From CAVYXF01 sp963772335 (GTDB taxonomy: Bacteria; Pseudomonadota; Alphaproteobacteria; Rhizobiales; Rhodomicrobiaceae), in NCBI GenBank assembly GCA_963772335.1, contig CAVYXF010000008.1, positions 620,001 to 684,000 on the forward strand: a DNA stretch of 64,000 nucleotides. Reading direction: 5' to 3'. A program made the position numbers and the translations under genes. A model generated the notes under the pieces. The model saw nothing but the letters and a program-made list of their open reading frames with translations, was not told where the DNA came from and did no database searches. Positions 34,095 to 42,675 of the stretch are shown here, one piece after another. The number at the start of each line of letters is the position of its first letter. The first letter of the stretch is position 1.

Positions 34095-35681
34095 ATGCTG
34101 ACAACACTGATGTCCCCGCGCGGTATGGTGGTCGCGCCGCATCACTTGGCGGCCCAGTCTGGGCTGGCGGTTCTGCGCGAGGGCGGCGATGCGATCGAAG
34201 CGATGGTGGCAGCCGCCGCGACCATTGCGGTGGTCTATCCCCATATGAACAGCATCGGAGGGGATGGTTTCTGGCTGATCCAGGAGCCCGGCAATCTGCC
34301 GGTCGGGATTGATGCCAGCGGCGCCGCTGCCGGTCTGGCGACCACCGCGTTCTACCAAGGTCAGGGGTCTGCGCAGATCCCCGCGCGTGGCCCGCTTGCG
34401 GCCCTGACGGTTGCTGGGACCATATCGGGATGGGCTAAGGCGCTCGAGATCTCAGCAAGGACAGGCGGCCGGCTGCCGCTGGAGCGTCTTCTGGCTGACA
34501 GCATCACCTATGCCGAAAACGGCATTCCGCTCACGGCAGGCCACGTGGCAATGGTGGAGGCAAAGCAGGCCGAGCTTGCGGACGTCCCCGGCTTTGCGCA
34601 CCTGTTCCATGCTTCCGAACCAAAACCGGGAGACATGTTACGCCAGCCGCGCCTTGCCTCGACATTGCGTCATCTCGCGGCGGTCGGACTTTCAGATTTC
34701 TATGAGGGCGATGTGGCCCGCAGCATGGTGCGCGATTTGGAGACGGCGGGCAGTCCCCTGCGGCTCGGCGATCTCGCAGCGCATACGGCCCAGCTTGTCA
34801 CACCACTGGCAAGTCGCTTGAGCGCCGGGTGGGCTTACAACATGCCGCCGCCGAGCCAGGGCCTCGCCTCGATTCTGATCCTGGCGATCTATGACCGCAT
34901 CCGCGCCGAGAAGCCGGAGAGCTTCGAGCACGTCCATCGGCTTGTCGAGGCCACCAAGCGCGCCTTCCTGATCCGTGACAGGGTCGTCACCTGCCCATCC
35001 CGCCTGCAGCTAGATCCCGCAGCCTATCTTAGCGATGACGCGATTGCCCGAGAGGCGGAGGCCATCGACCTCAGTGAAGCCGCGCCCTGGCCGGCGGCTA
35101 CCACAACCGAAGGCGATACGATCTGGATGGGCGCAATCGACAGTGCCGACCGCGCGGTCAGCTTTATTCAGAGCACCTATTGGGAATTCGGTTCGGGGCT
35201 GGTTTTGCCGGGAACCGGCGTGCTCTGGCAGAACCGCGGCACCAGCTTCTCGCTTGACCCTGATCATCTGAACTGCCTGGAGCCGCGCCGCAAGCCATTC
35301 CATACGCTGAACCCCGCGCTTGCCAATCTGGATGACGGCCGGGTGATGGTCTATGGCACGATGGGCGGTGACGGCCAGCCACAGACCCAGGCCGCGGTGT
35401 TCACCCGCTATGCCCTCTATGGCGAGCCGCTTGCCCAATCCGTCACCGCGCCGCGCTGGCTGTTAGGGCGCACTTGGGGCGCCGCCTCGACCAGCCTGAA
35501 ACTGGAAAGCCGTTTCCCTTCGCATGTGGTGAAGGCGCTCTCCGGCGCCGGTCACGAGGTGGAGGTGCTCGAGGAATTCACCGACGTCATGGGCCATGCC
35601 GGCGCCGTCGTGCGGCATCCTTCAGGCCTGTTCGAGGGCGCATCCGATCCTCGTTCGGATGGTGCCGCAGCCGGTTATTGA
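34095..35681 (+). CDS. Gamma-glutamyltransferase-family protein (Ntn hydrolase)
   Basis: The 528-residue product has the GGT fold: APHHLAAQSGLAVLREGGDA at the N terminus, HMNSIGGDGFWLIQEP, PPPSQGLASI, and the autoprocessing site at GDT, where Thr342 would be the nucleophile of the small subunit. MGGDGQPQTQAAVFTRYALY and VMGHAGAVVRHPSGLFEGAS follow. No signal peptide is evident, so it may be cytoplasmic, unlike classical periplasmic GGT. Such variants can act as amidases on gamma-glutamyl or cephalosporin-like amides. It closes the four-gene cluster. Confidence 0.88.
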   Translation: MLTTLMSPRGMVVAPHHLAAQSGLAVLREGGDAIEAMVAAAATIAVVYPHMNSIGGDGFWLIQEPGNLPVGIDASGAAAGLATTAFYQGQGSAQIPARGPLAALTVAGTISGWAKALEISARTGGRLPLERLLADSITYAENGIPLTAGHVAMVEAKQAELADVPGFAHLFHASEPKPGDMLRQPRLASTLRHLAAVGLSDFYEGDVARSMVRDLETAGSPLRLGDLAAHTAQLVTPLASRLSAGWAYNMPPPSQGLASILILAIYDRIRAEKPESFEHVHRLVEATKRAFLIRDRVVTCPSRLQLDPAAYLSDDAIAREAEAIDLSEAAPWPAATTTEGDTIWMGAIDSADRAVSFIQSTYWEFGSGLVLPGTGVLWQNRGTSFSLDPDHLNCLEPRRKPFHTLNPALANLDDGRVMVYGTMGGDGQPQTQAAVFTRYALYGEPLAQSVTAPRWLLGRTWGAASTSLKLESRFPSHVVKALSGAGHEVEVLEEFTDVMGHAGAVVRHPSGLFEGASDPRSDGAAAGY

Positions 35682-35745
35682 TTGCCGGCCGCTTGTGGAT
35701 GGAACCGCCTCAAGCACGGGCGTGGCGGCGCTCCAACCCTTCCAC

Positions 35746-36150
35746 TCATCCCGTTGCGCGGAAATCCTGGCTCAGGCACGCCTGTTGCAGATGTGCCATG
35801 GTTTCGGCGAGGTCGCCTTCCGTAAAAGGCTTCTGCGTTACAGACGCATAAGAGAACCGGGAGGGAATGCCGTGCGCCCCATAGCCGGTCAGAAAGGCAA
35901 AGGGAATATCTCGGGCCTCAAGCGCTTCGGCGACTGGAAAGACCAGCATGCCGCCCAGATTGACGTCGAGCACCGCCGCGTCGATGTCGCACTCGGTAAC
36001 GGCTTGCAGCGCGGCCGGAATGTTGCTGGCAGCGGCAACCGGATCGTGGCCGAGTTCCCGGACCACGGTCTCGATAAGCAGGGATATCAGCGTTTCGTCT
36101 TCAACGATCAGCAGCCGCAAAGGGGGAAGTCGGTGGGTATGGCCTCTCAC
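35746..36150 (-). CDS. Single-domain response regulator
   Basis: The 134-residue product is one CheY-like receiver: LRLLIVEDETLISLLIETVV (acidic pocket), DIDAAVLDVNLGG (phosphoacceptor Asp), PFAFLTGYGA and VTQKPF (conserved Thr and Lys). No output domain follows. GTG 36150 is preferred because GAGG lies seven bases before it; the frame stays open for 19 further codons. It resembles rhizobial receiver-only proteins that pair with HWE or HisKA2 kinases, but no kinase lies beside it. Confidence 0.88.
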   Translation of the reverse strand: MRGHTHRLPPLRLLIVEDETLISLLIETVVRELGHDPVAAASNIPAALQAVTECDIDAAVLDVNLGGMLVFPVAEALEARDIPFAFLTGYGAHGIPSRFSYASVTQKPFTEGDLAETMAHLQQACLSQDFRATG

Positions 36151-36217
36151 GTGATCCTCATTGCGGCAGGGTCCGCCATGCCGGCTTATGAGTGCTAAAT
36201 TTTTCATGGACTCACAA

Positions 36218-36241
36218 AACCCCCGCCTGAGGGCGGGGGTT
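36218..36241 (-). terminator. Intrinsic terminator after the 46-residue gene
   Basis: A perfect ten-base-pair stem AACCCCCGCC / GGCGGGGGTT closes the four-base loop at 36228-36231. On the reverse strand it is followed by TTGTGAG. It begins seven bases after the stop codon of the small gene at 36248. Confidence 0.8.
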
Positions 36242-36247
36242 GAACTG

Positions 36248-36388
36248 CTAGCGGGGATTACTTTTGCTTACGCCACGCTCACGATTTTCGCGAAGGCGGC
36301 CATCCTTCTGCGGATCTTTCACCCGTCCCTGGCCGTGCTGCTGAGGACGTCGAGGCTTCTCGCGATTCTGGATTTTTGTCTCGGGCAT
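36248..36388 (-). CDS. Small, highly charged protein, likely stress-induced
   Basis: The 46-residue product (MPETKIQNREKPRRPQQHG...) is strongly basic and hydrophilic, rich in Arg, Lys, Gln and Pro, and probably disordered. It has no recognised family. Three features support it as a gene: AAGGAGAAGG seven bases before the ATG at 36388, a strong terminator directly after the stop, and a near-consensus EcfG promoter 35 bases upstream. It could be a nucleic-acid-binding or desiccation-type stress peptide; that is inference. Confidence 0.6.
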   Translation of the reverse strand: MPETKIQNREKPRRPQQHGQGRVKDPQKDGRLRENRERGVSKSNPR

Positions 36389-36422
36389 AACGCCTTCTCC
36401 TTCTGCCTTCTCTTGCAGGATG

Positions 36423-36447
36423 AACTTTCCAGAACCGGAGATGTTCC
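36423..36447 (-). promoter_or_regulatory. Probable EcfG promoter for the 46-residue gene
   Basis: On the reverse strand GGAAC (36443-36447), 16 bases, AGTT (36423-36426). One mismatch from the EcfG consensus in the -10 element. It is positioned 35 bases before the start codon at 36388. Confidence 0.5.
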
Positions 36448-36596
36448 CGCTTCCCGTAAGCTTAGCGTAGAGTATGAAGCTTTGAGGCCTCTGCCATAAA
36501 TCGACGCCCTGCTTCGCAATGTTTGCGGGAGCGGCTGTCGATGTTTGTACGAAAAAAAGCAGCATTACGCGTACGCGCGAGCCGGCCCCACTGCCT

Positions 36597-36986
36597 CTAT
36601 TTCTCCGGCCGGTGCAGCTGGGCGAGCACTTCCTCGACAATGTGGAAAGCGGTATTGGCGGCGGGAACGCCCGCATAGACCGCAAGCTGAAGCAAGGTCT
36701 CCTTGATATCGGAAAGCGGCAGGCCGCCTTCGAGCCCGGCTCGCACATGCAGCCGGAACTCCTCCCAACGTCCCATAGCTGCGGTGGTGGTCAGCACAAG
36801 GAGCCGGCGGGTGCGATGGTCGAGGCCGGGCCGCGTCCAAATCTCGCCCCAGGCATAGCGAACGATCAGATCCTGGAACTCGGCAGTCAGCTCGGACTGG
36901 TTGGCGACAGAACGGTCCACATGGGGGTTGCCGAGGATCATCCGGCGCAGTTTCAGGCCGGCAGCGTGTCGTTCGGCTTCGTCCAT
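36597..36986 (-). CDS. pcaC: 4-carboxymuconolactone decarboxylase
   Basis: PcaC converts 4-carboxymuconolactone to 3-oxoadipate enol-lactone in the protocatechuate branch of the beta-ketoadipate pathway. The 129-residue product has the AhpD-like/CMD fold: LTAEFQDLIVRYAWGEIWTR, HRTRRLLVLTTTAAMGRWEE, and HVRAGLEGGLPLSDIKETLL followed by YAGVPAANTAFH. The start ATG 36986 lies ten bases after the pcaD stop, preceded by GAGGTACCC. It is the last gene of the pca operon. Confidence 0.95.
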   Translation of the reverse strand: MDEAERHAAGLKLRRMILGNPHVDRSVANQSELTAEFQDLIVRYAWGEIWTRPGLDHRTRRLLVLTTTAAMGRWEEFRLHVRAGLEGGLPLSDIKETLLQLAVYAGVPAANTAFHIVEEVLAQLHRPEK

Positions 36987-36996
36987 TGGGTACCTC

Positions 36997-37782
36997 TCAT
37001 GCGGCGTCGAAGAAATTGCGCACCAGCCGATTGAATTCTTGGGTCTGCTCCCAATTGGAGAGATGGGCCGCCTCCAGGAGGGCAAAGCGCGCGCCAACGA
37101 TAGCGCTGGCGATTTCCTCGCCCATCGCCGCGGACGTTGCAACATCTTGTGAGCCGGCAATAACCAGGATCGGAACGGTTATACGGGAGAGGCTGTCGCG
37201 AAGGTCCATGTCGCGAATGGCTGCGGCGGCGGCAATGAACCCCTGCGGCGCCGTCGATGCGTTGATCTCGCGCAACCGTGCGGCGATGTCGGGATGGGCC
37301 GCGGCAAATTCGGGTGTGATCCAGCGTCCGACGACGCCCTTTGCCACTGGCCCCATGCCCTCCCTCTCCACCGTACGAATGCGTTCGTTCCAGAATTCGG
37401 GTGGACCGAGCTGGGCGGAGGTGTTGGCGAGCACAGCGCGCTTCAAGGTCTGCGGTGCATTGGCGCCTAGCCACATGCCGACCATGCCGCCAAGTGACAG
37501 CCCGCACCAGAGCACTGCACCAAGGTCCAGCTCCGCAATCAGCTCGCGCGCATCGGTTGCGATGCGCTCAAGGGTGTAAGGCCCAGCCGGCACATCGGAT
37601 TGGCCATGGCCGCGATTGTCATAGCGCAGAACGCGGTAGCGATCGGTAAGAGCGGGAATTTGGGGGTCCCACATGCTCATATTGGAGCCGACCGAATTCG
37701 AAAGCATGACCACGGGATGGCCATCTTCACCATCGAACTGATAGTGGATGGAGCAACCGTCACTGGTTTTCATGAATGGCAT
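36997..37782 (-). CDS. pcaD: 3-oxoadipate enol-lactonase
   Basis: PcaD hydrolyses 3-oxoadipate enol-lactone to 3-oxoadipate. The 261-residue alpha/beta hydrolase has VVMLSNSVGSNMSMWDPQIP (family-typical SNSLG segment), RYDNRGHGQSDVPAGPY, the nucleophile elbow GLSLGGMVGMWLG, and the catalytic His in EAAHLSNWEQ. It lies 31 bases after pcaB and 10 before pcaC. Confidence 0.95.
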   Translation of the reverse strand: MPFMKTSDGCSIHYQFDGEDGHPVVMLSNSVGSNMSMWDPQIPALTDRYRVLRYDNRGHGQSDVPAGPYTLERIATDARELIAELDLGAVLWCGLSLGGMVGMWLGANAPQTLKRAVLANTSAQLGPPEFWNERIRTVEREGMGPVAKGVVGRWITPEFAAAHPDIAARLREINASTAPQGFIAAAAAIRDMDLRDSLSRITVPILVIAGSQDVATSAAMGEEIASAIVGARFALLEAAHLSNWEQTQEFNRLVRNFFDAA

Positions 37783-37813
37783 GTCTGTCCTCCCCTGCCG
37801 CTCAGGTCTGTCT

Positions 37814-39178
37814 TCAGCCGTTCCTCACATGATACTGCTTTGCCGCCTGACGGGCCATCTCCGGCGCGGCACCGAGATAGCTCTCGGGCCTCAGCAATTG
37901 GTCGAGGTCTGCATCGCTGAGGTGCCGGCTGATCTCCGGCTCGGCGGCGAGCGCCTGGCGCAGAGTGAGGTGCTCGGCGCGGGCGCGCTTCCCGGCGCCC
38001 TCGAGGAGGCTTTGCGCCGCCGCCTTGCCCAGCTTCTTGGCGAGCGCGACGGTAACGGCCTCGGACATGATCAGACCGTGGGTGATGTCGAGATTAGTGC
38101 GCATCCGCGCCGTGTCGAAGCTGCCGTTTTCGGCGAGGTCGCGGGCGAGGCTGGCGGCTATCGCCGCAAGGCAGAACAGCTCAGGCAGCGCTTCCCACTC
38201 CGCGTGCCAGCCGCCGAGTGCGCGCTCATGCTCCTGGTCCATCGCTGCAAGCAGTGTGGCGGCAAGGCCGGGCGCGCGTTTTGCGGCGGCCAGAATGCGG
38301 GCGCAGCCGACCGGATTGACCTTGTGCGGCATGGCGGAGGAGCCGCCCTTACCTTCGCCTGAGGCCTCCGCGAATTCGCCGATTTCGGTCTGTGCCATGA
38401 GTGCGAGGTCGCGGGCGAATTTGCCGAGGCTCCCGATCAGCAGCGCCAGCGCGCAGCCGAGGTCGGCGATGCGCTCGCGCTGGCTGTGCCAGGGCAGCGT
38501 TGTCAAGGCAAGGTCAAGCCGGCCAGCGAGCGCGGCAGCCACAGCCGGCGCTTTGTCGCCGAGAGCCGCAAGTGTTCCGGCCGCGCCGCCGAACTGGAGT
38601 GTCAAAGCCGCCGCGCCCGCCTCGGCAAGGCGCGCTCGCGAATACGTAACGCCGGTCAGCCAGCCAGCCGCCTTGGCGCCGAGCGTCGTCGGCACGGCCT
38701 GCTGCAATAGCGTGCGTCCTGCAAGCGGCGCTTCGGCATGCTGCTCGGCGAGTGCCGCCAGGGCGTCGCAAAGTGCTGCGAGATCCGCATCGATCAGCGG
38801 CAGCGCGGAACGGATTTGCAGCACCAGGCCGGTGTCGATGACGTCCTGGCTGGTCGCCCCCCAATGCACCCAGCCCGCCGCCTCGGCATTGTGGGCGGCC
38901 ACCTCCGCGGTGAGTGCCTTGACGAGCGGAATGGCGAGATTGCCGCCGCCGATCGCCGCACGGCCCAGCCCCTCCAGATCGAACAGCTCGGCCTTGCAGG
39001 CTGCGCTGATTGCTTCGGAGGCTGTGCCAGGGATCACGGCACAGGCCGCCTCCGCATGGGCAAGCGCCGCTTCCACGTCCAGCATCGCCTTTATCCGCGC
39101 AGCGTCAGAAAACACTGACGCCATCGCCTCGGTAGAGAACAGCGGGCCGAGCAGGGTTCCGGAGTTGGGCCAGACCAT
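37814..39178 (-). CDS. pcaB: 3-carboxy-cis,cis-muconate cycloisomerase
   Basis: PcaB lactonises 3-carboxymuconate. The 454-residue product belongs to the fumarase/aspartase superfamily, with LLGPLFSTEAMASVFSD at the start, GWVHWGATSQDVIDTGLVLQ, and the signature GKGGSSAMPHKVNPVGCARI carrying the catalytic serine. The C-terminal domain and normal length indicate an intact enzyme. It follows pcaG by eight bases. Confidence 0.95.
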   Translation of the reverse strand: MVWPNSGTLLGPLFSTEAMASVFSDAARIKAMLDVEAALAHAEAACAVIPGTASEAISAACKAELFDLEGLGRAAIGGGNLAIPLVKALTAEVAAHNAEAAGWVHWGATSQDVIDTGLVLQIRSALPLIDADLAALCDALAALAEQHAEAPLAGRTLLQQAVPTTLGAKAAGWLTGVTYSRARLAEAGAAALTLQFGGAAGTLAALGDKAPAVAAALAGRLDLALTTLPWHSQRERIADLGCALALLIGSLGKFARDLALMAQTEIGEFAEASGEGKGGSSAMPHKVNPVGCARILAAAKRAPGLAATLLAAMDQEHERALGGWHAEWEALPELFCLAAIAASLARDLAENGSFDTARMRTNLDITHGLIMSEAVTVALAKKLGKAAAQSLLEGAGKRARAEHLTLRQALAAEPEISRHLSDADLDQLLRPESYLGAAPEMARQAAKQYHVRNG

Positions 39179-39186
39179 CAGCTGAG

Positions 39187-39777
39187 CTAAATGTCGAAGA
39201 ATACGGTTTCGTTCTCGCCTTGGAGAACGATGTTCATCCGATAGACCGGCTTGCCGGGATCGCGTTCCGCAATCAGCGTGGCGCGCCGCGCCTCGGGGAC
39301 GAGATTGAGAACGGGATCGACCCGGTTCGCCTCAGCTTCGTCGGCAAAATAGAGCCGCGTCGCCATACGCTTCAGCACGCCGCGCGCGAAGATGGAAATG
39401 CTAATATGCGGCGCCTGCATCTCGTTATGCAGGCCCGGCACGGCGCCGGGCTTGACGGTGTAGAACCGGAACATACCTTGCTCATCGGTTGGTGCGCGCC
39501 CGAAACCGCCGAACGCCTGATCGAGCGGCTTGTCCTGGTCGTCCTCCGGATGGTCGTACCGGCCGGCGCTATTCGCCTGCCAGATTTCGATCATCGCGTC
39601 GTTGACGGGAAGCCCGTCGCCATCGGTGACGCGGCCTTCGACGGTGATGTGTTCGCCCGCCGTGTTCTCGCTGACCAGATAGGGGCCGGCCTCGTAGGGC
39701 AGCGCGTAATGGAAGAACGGACCGACGGTCTGCGACGGCGTCTGGACATAGCGGGTCTGCGAGGCGTTATCGGACAC
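39187..39777 (-). CDS. pcaG: Protocatechuate 3,4-dioxygenase alpha subunit
   Basis: PcaG is the non-iron subunit of the intradiol dioxygenase that cleaves protocatechuate. The 196-residue product shows TPSQTVGPFFHYALPYEAGP, ITVEGRVTDGDGLPVNDAMI, EIWQANSAGRYDHP and APHISISIFARGVLKRMATR. The GTG start at 39777 lies four bases after the pcaH stop. The frame is open further upstream, but that part overlaps pcaH and is not family sequence. Confidence 0.95.
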   Translation of the reverse strand: MSDNASQTRYVQTPSQTVGPFFHYALPYEAGPYLVSENTAGEHITVEGRVTDGDGLPVNDAMIEIWQANSAGRYDHPEDDQDKPLDQAFGGFGRAPTDEQGMFRFYTVKPGAVPGLHNEMQAPHISISIFARGVLKRMATRLYFADEAEANRVDPVLNLVPEARRATLIAERDPGKPVYRMNIVLQGENETVFFDI

Positions 39778-39781
39778 CGGC

Positions 39782-40486
39782 CTACTGCTCCATGGGTGTT
39801 GCACTGCGTCCGCGCAGGACGATGTCAAATTTGAAGCCGAGTGCCCATTCCGGCGCCGTCGTCTCCATGTCGAAGCGGGAGATCATCCGGGCAGCGGCCT
39901 CCGGGTCGGTGACCGAATTGAAGATCGGGTCGAAGGGAAACAGCGGATCGCCGGGAAAGTACATCTGCGTCACCAGCCGGGTGACGAAGCTCGGGCCGAA
40001 CAGCGAGAAATGGATATGCGCCGGCCGCCAGGCATTGTGGTGGTTCTTCCATGGATAGGCGCCGGGCTTGATGGAGATGAAGCGGTATTCCCCGTCCTCA
40101 TTGGTCATAGTGCGGCCGGCGCCGGTGAAGTTCGGATCGAGAGGCGCCGGATGCTGATCCTTGACATGGATATAGCGGCCCGCGGCGTTGCATTGCCACA
40201 CTTCCAGAAGCGTGTTCGGCACCGGGCGGCCGTTCTCGTCCAGCACCCGGCCGGAGACGATAATGCGCTCGCCAAGCGGTTCGCCATCATGCTGGCTGGT
40301 CAGGTCGGCATCGAGCGGGCCGAGGCGCGAATGTCCGTAGACCGGGCCGGTTACTTCGGAGAGGGTGTGCGGGATGATCACCAAAGGCTGGCTTGGGGCG
40401 CGCTTCACCGTCGAGCGGTAAGCGGGGTGGAGATAGTTCGGCTGACCTTCGGTTTGCTCGCGCAGATAGGATGGCGGCTGTGACAT
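39782..40486 (-). CDS. pcaH: Protocatechuate 3,4-dioxygenase beta subunit
   Basis: PcaH holds the non-heme iron(III). The 234-residue product has the N-terminal DUF-type helix (YLHPAYRSTVKRAPSQPLV), the intradiol core IIVSGRVLDENGRPVPNTLL, EVWQCNAAGRYIHVKDQHPA with a ligand tyrosine, AYPWKNHHNAWRPAHIHFSL with the second tyrosine and the HIH ligand pair, and RLVTQMYFPGDPLF. It starts twelve bases after the CoA-transferase stop and is the first dioxygenase gene in the operon. Confidence 0.96.
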   Translation of the reverse strand: MSQPPSYLREQTEGQPNYLHPAYRSTVKRAPSQPLVIIPHTLSEVTGPVYGHSRLGPLDADLTSQHDGEPLGERIIVSGRVLDENGRPVPNTLLEVWQCNAAGRYIHVKDQHPAPLDPNFTGAGRTMTNEDGEYRFISIKPGAYPWKNHHNAWRPAHIHFSLFGPSFVTRLVTQMYFPGDPLFPFDPIFNSVTDPEAAARMISRFDMETTAPEWALGFKFDIVLRGRSATPMEQ

Positions 40487-40497
40487 GAGCTTCCTCT

Positions 40498-41346
40498 CTA
40501 AGTGGTCCGCCTTGCATGGACCGCAAATGCATCGGGGTCCTTTTCCAGCACATTGTCCTTGATCCAGGCCAAAAACGTATCGCGGTCTCGGGAGATCGCC
40601 TCCCAGGCGATGTAGAAGCTGTTGGTTCGCGGATAATAGCCATGGGCGTAGGAGGGATGGGCGCCGCCGGGGACCACCGCGATGGAAGTAACAGTCCAGG
40701 ACGGCAAGATCACCGAATTCGGGCTCGGCGCCTTGAGGTCGTCGACGACCTCTTCGACAGTCACGACTGAACGTTTGGCTGCGAGCACGACCTCCTTCTG
40801 CACGCCGAGAATGCCCTCGATCAGCACATTGCCCGCGCGATCCGCGCGCTGCGCGTGAATGACCGCGACATCCGGGCGAATAGCGGGAACAGCGGCGAGC
40901 TTTTCGCCCGTGAATGGGCAGGTAATCTGCGCGACGGCGCCATTATGCTTGGGCAGATCGACGCCACGATAGCCGCGGAACACGGCAAAGGGGAGGTTGG
41001 CTGCGCCGGCATCATAGGCGTTCGCCATGGCGGCGTGGCTGTGCTCGGTGATGGAGAGCGGGCAGGGCCAGCCATTCTCCACAGCGTCGCGGAACCGGTG
41101 CAGTGAGCCGACGCCGGGATTGCCGCCCCAGGAGAAGGTCATATGCCGCACGCAGCCTGTCCCGATGAGCTGGTCGTAGATTAAATCTGGCGTCATGCGG
41201 AAGAGATGCAGATTGCGCCGTCGCTGGCGGATCACCTCATGGCCGGCGGCGAAGGGTATGAGATGGGTGAACCCCTCCATGGCGAGGCTGTCCCCGTCCT
41301 TCAGATTGTGCTCGAGCGCTGCTGCGAGGCTTAAGAATTCAGCCAT
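40498..41346 (-). CDS. pcaI: 3-oxoadipate CoA-transferase subunit A (glutaconate CoA-transferase type)
   Basis: The 282-residue product is a family I CoA-transferase alpha subunit: LKDGDSLAMEGFTHLIPFAA, HEVIRQRRRNLHLFRMTPDL, TFSWGGNPGVGSLHRFRDAV and HAQRADRAGNVLIEGILGVQ. It resembles the GctA/CatI-like subunit that forms 3-oxoadipyl-CoA from succinyl-CoA. The catalytic glutamate of these enzymes is in the B subunit, and no B-subunit gene is present here: pcaH follows after twelve bases. The pcaI name is therefore tentative. Confidence 0.8.
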   Translation of the reverse strand: MAEFLSLAAALEHNLKDGDSLAMEGFTHLIPFAAGHEVIRQRRRNLHLFRMTPDLIYDQLIGTGCVRHMTFSWGGNPGVGSLHRFRDAVENGWPCPLSITEHSHAAMANAYDAGAANLPFAVFRGYRGVDLPKHNGAVAQITCPFTGEKLAAVPAIRPDVAVIHAQRADRAGNVLIEGILGVQKEVVLAAKRSVVTVEEVVDDLKAPSPNSVILPSWTVTSIAVVPGGAHPSYAHGYYPRTNSFYIAWEAISRDRDTFLAWIKDNVLEKDPDAFAVHARRTT

Positions 41347-41355
41347 GCTTTCGTC

Positions 41356-42675
41356 TCAGCTCAAAAGCCGCACAAGACCGAGCGCAAGCACCGGGAAAGA
41401 GGCAACCAGCGTCAGTCGGATGATGTCCATGACAATGAAAGGTAGCACACCGCGATAGGTCTGGGCGATCGGCACATCCTTGGCAATGGCGCTGATGACG
41501 AACACGTTCAGCCCGATCGGCGGCGCGGTGAGGCCAATCCCGACGACGATCAGCACCAAGATGCCGAACCAGATCGCGACATCGTCGGGAAGCATGCCGA
41601 AATCCAGCGCCGACACGATCGGGAAGAACACCGGAAGCGTGAGCAGCATCATTGCCAGCTCGTCCATCACCGCGCCGAGCAGGATGTAGAAGGCCAGCAT
41701 TGCCGTGAGCACGGCATAAGGTGGCCAGCCGGAGCCGGCGATATATTCGGCCATGGCGGCGGGAAGCCCCGACAGCGCCAGGAAAGCGTTGAACACCTCC
41801 GAGCCAAGCAGGATGATGAAGATCATCGCCGAGGTCTCGGCGGTGCGCAGCAGCGCCTCGGTGATGCCGCGCGGGCCGATCGCGCCGCGCAGCACGCCAA
41901 GCACGAGCATGGAAAAAGAACCGACGCCGGCGCCTTCGGTGGGCGTGAAGATGCCGCCGTAGATGCCGCCGAGCACGATTGCCGCAATTACGATCACCGG
42001 CCACACCGCACCGAGCGCCTCGAGGCGCTCAGCGAGCGGGATGCGCTCGTGCACCGGCCCCAGCTCCGGATTTCGGCCCGCAATGACGGCAATGGCGATG
42101 CAGTAGAAGGTCGCCGCCATCAGGCCGGGAATGAGCGCCGCCATGAACAGCTTGGCAATATTCTGCTCAGTCGAGATGCAATAGACTACGAGGATGATCG
42201 AGGGTGGGATCAGAATGCCGAGCGTGCCGCCAACTGCGATCGTGCCTGTGGCGAAGCCGCCGTGATAGCGATAGCGCATCAGCTCCGGTAGGGCGGCCCG
42301 GCCGAAGGTCGCCGTCGTTGCGACGGAGGAGCCGCAGATCGCGCCGAATAGCGTGCAGGCGCCGATCACCGCCATAGCGAGCCCGCCGCGCAGATGGCCG
42401 ACAAACGCCGCCGCGGCTTTGAACAGCGCGGTCGACAAGCCGGCACGCTCGGCAATTGCCCCCATCAGCACAAACAGCGGAATGACCGAGAGCGTGTAGT
42501 TGGAGAACTGGTAGTAGGGGTTGGTTTTCATATAGGCGAGATAGGCTTGCCAGCTCGACAGATAGACATAGCCGAGGCTGCCGGTGATCAGCATGGCGAG
42601 GCCGACATGCATGCGCAGCCCGATCAGCACGAGCATGGCCAAAAAGCCGAGTGCGGCTATGGCGGTGCCGCTCAT
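41356..42675 (-). CDS. TRAP transporter large permease (DctM type)
   Basis: The 439-residue product has about twelve membrane segments with DctM hallmarks: IPLFVLMGAIAERAGLSTAL, GACTLFGAICGSSVATTATF, GGTLGILIPPSIILVVYCIS and TLPVFFPIVSALDFG. TRAP transporters take up organic acids using a sodium gradient. The start at 42675 overlaps the small-permease stop as ATGA. It is upstream of and in line with the pca genes, so protocatechuate or a related aromatic acid is the likely cargo. Confidence 0.93.
   Translation of the reverse strand: MSGTAIAALGFLAMLVLIGLRMHVGLAMLITGSLGYVYLSSWQAYLAYMKTNPYYQFSNYTLSVIPLFVLMGAIAERAGLSTALFKAAAAFVGHLRGGLAMAVIGACTLFGAICGSSVATTATFGRAALPELMRYRYHGGFATGTIAVGGTLGILIPPSIILVVYCISTEQNIAKLFMAALIPGLMAATFYCIAIAVIAGRNPELGPVHERIPLAERLEALGAVWPVIVIAAIVLGGIYGGIFTPTEGAGVGSFSMLVLGVLRGAIGPRGITEALLRTAETSAMIFIILLGSEVFNAFLALSGLPAAMAEYIAGSGWPPYAVLTAMLAFYILLGAVMDELAMMLLTLPVFFPIVSALDFGMLPDDVAIWFGILVLIVVGIGLTAPPIGLNVFVISAIAKDVPIAQTYRGVLPFIVMDIIRLTLVASFPVLALGLVRLLS

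Noticed and set aside
36161..36499. Forward open frame with a hydrophobic stretch
   Set aside because: It is antisense to the 46-residue gene, which has a promoter, ribosome binding site and terminator of its own.
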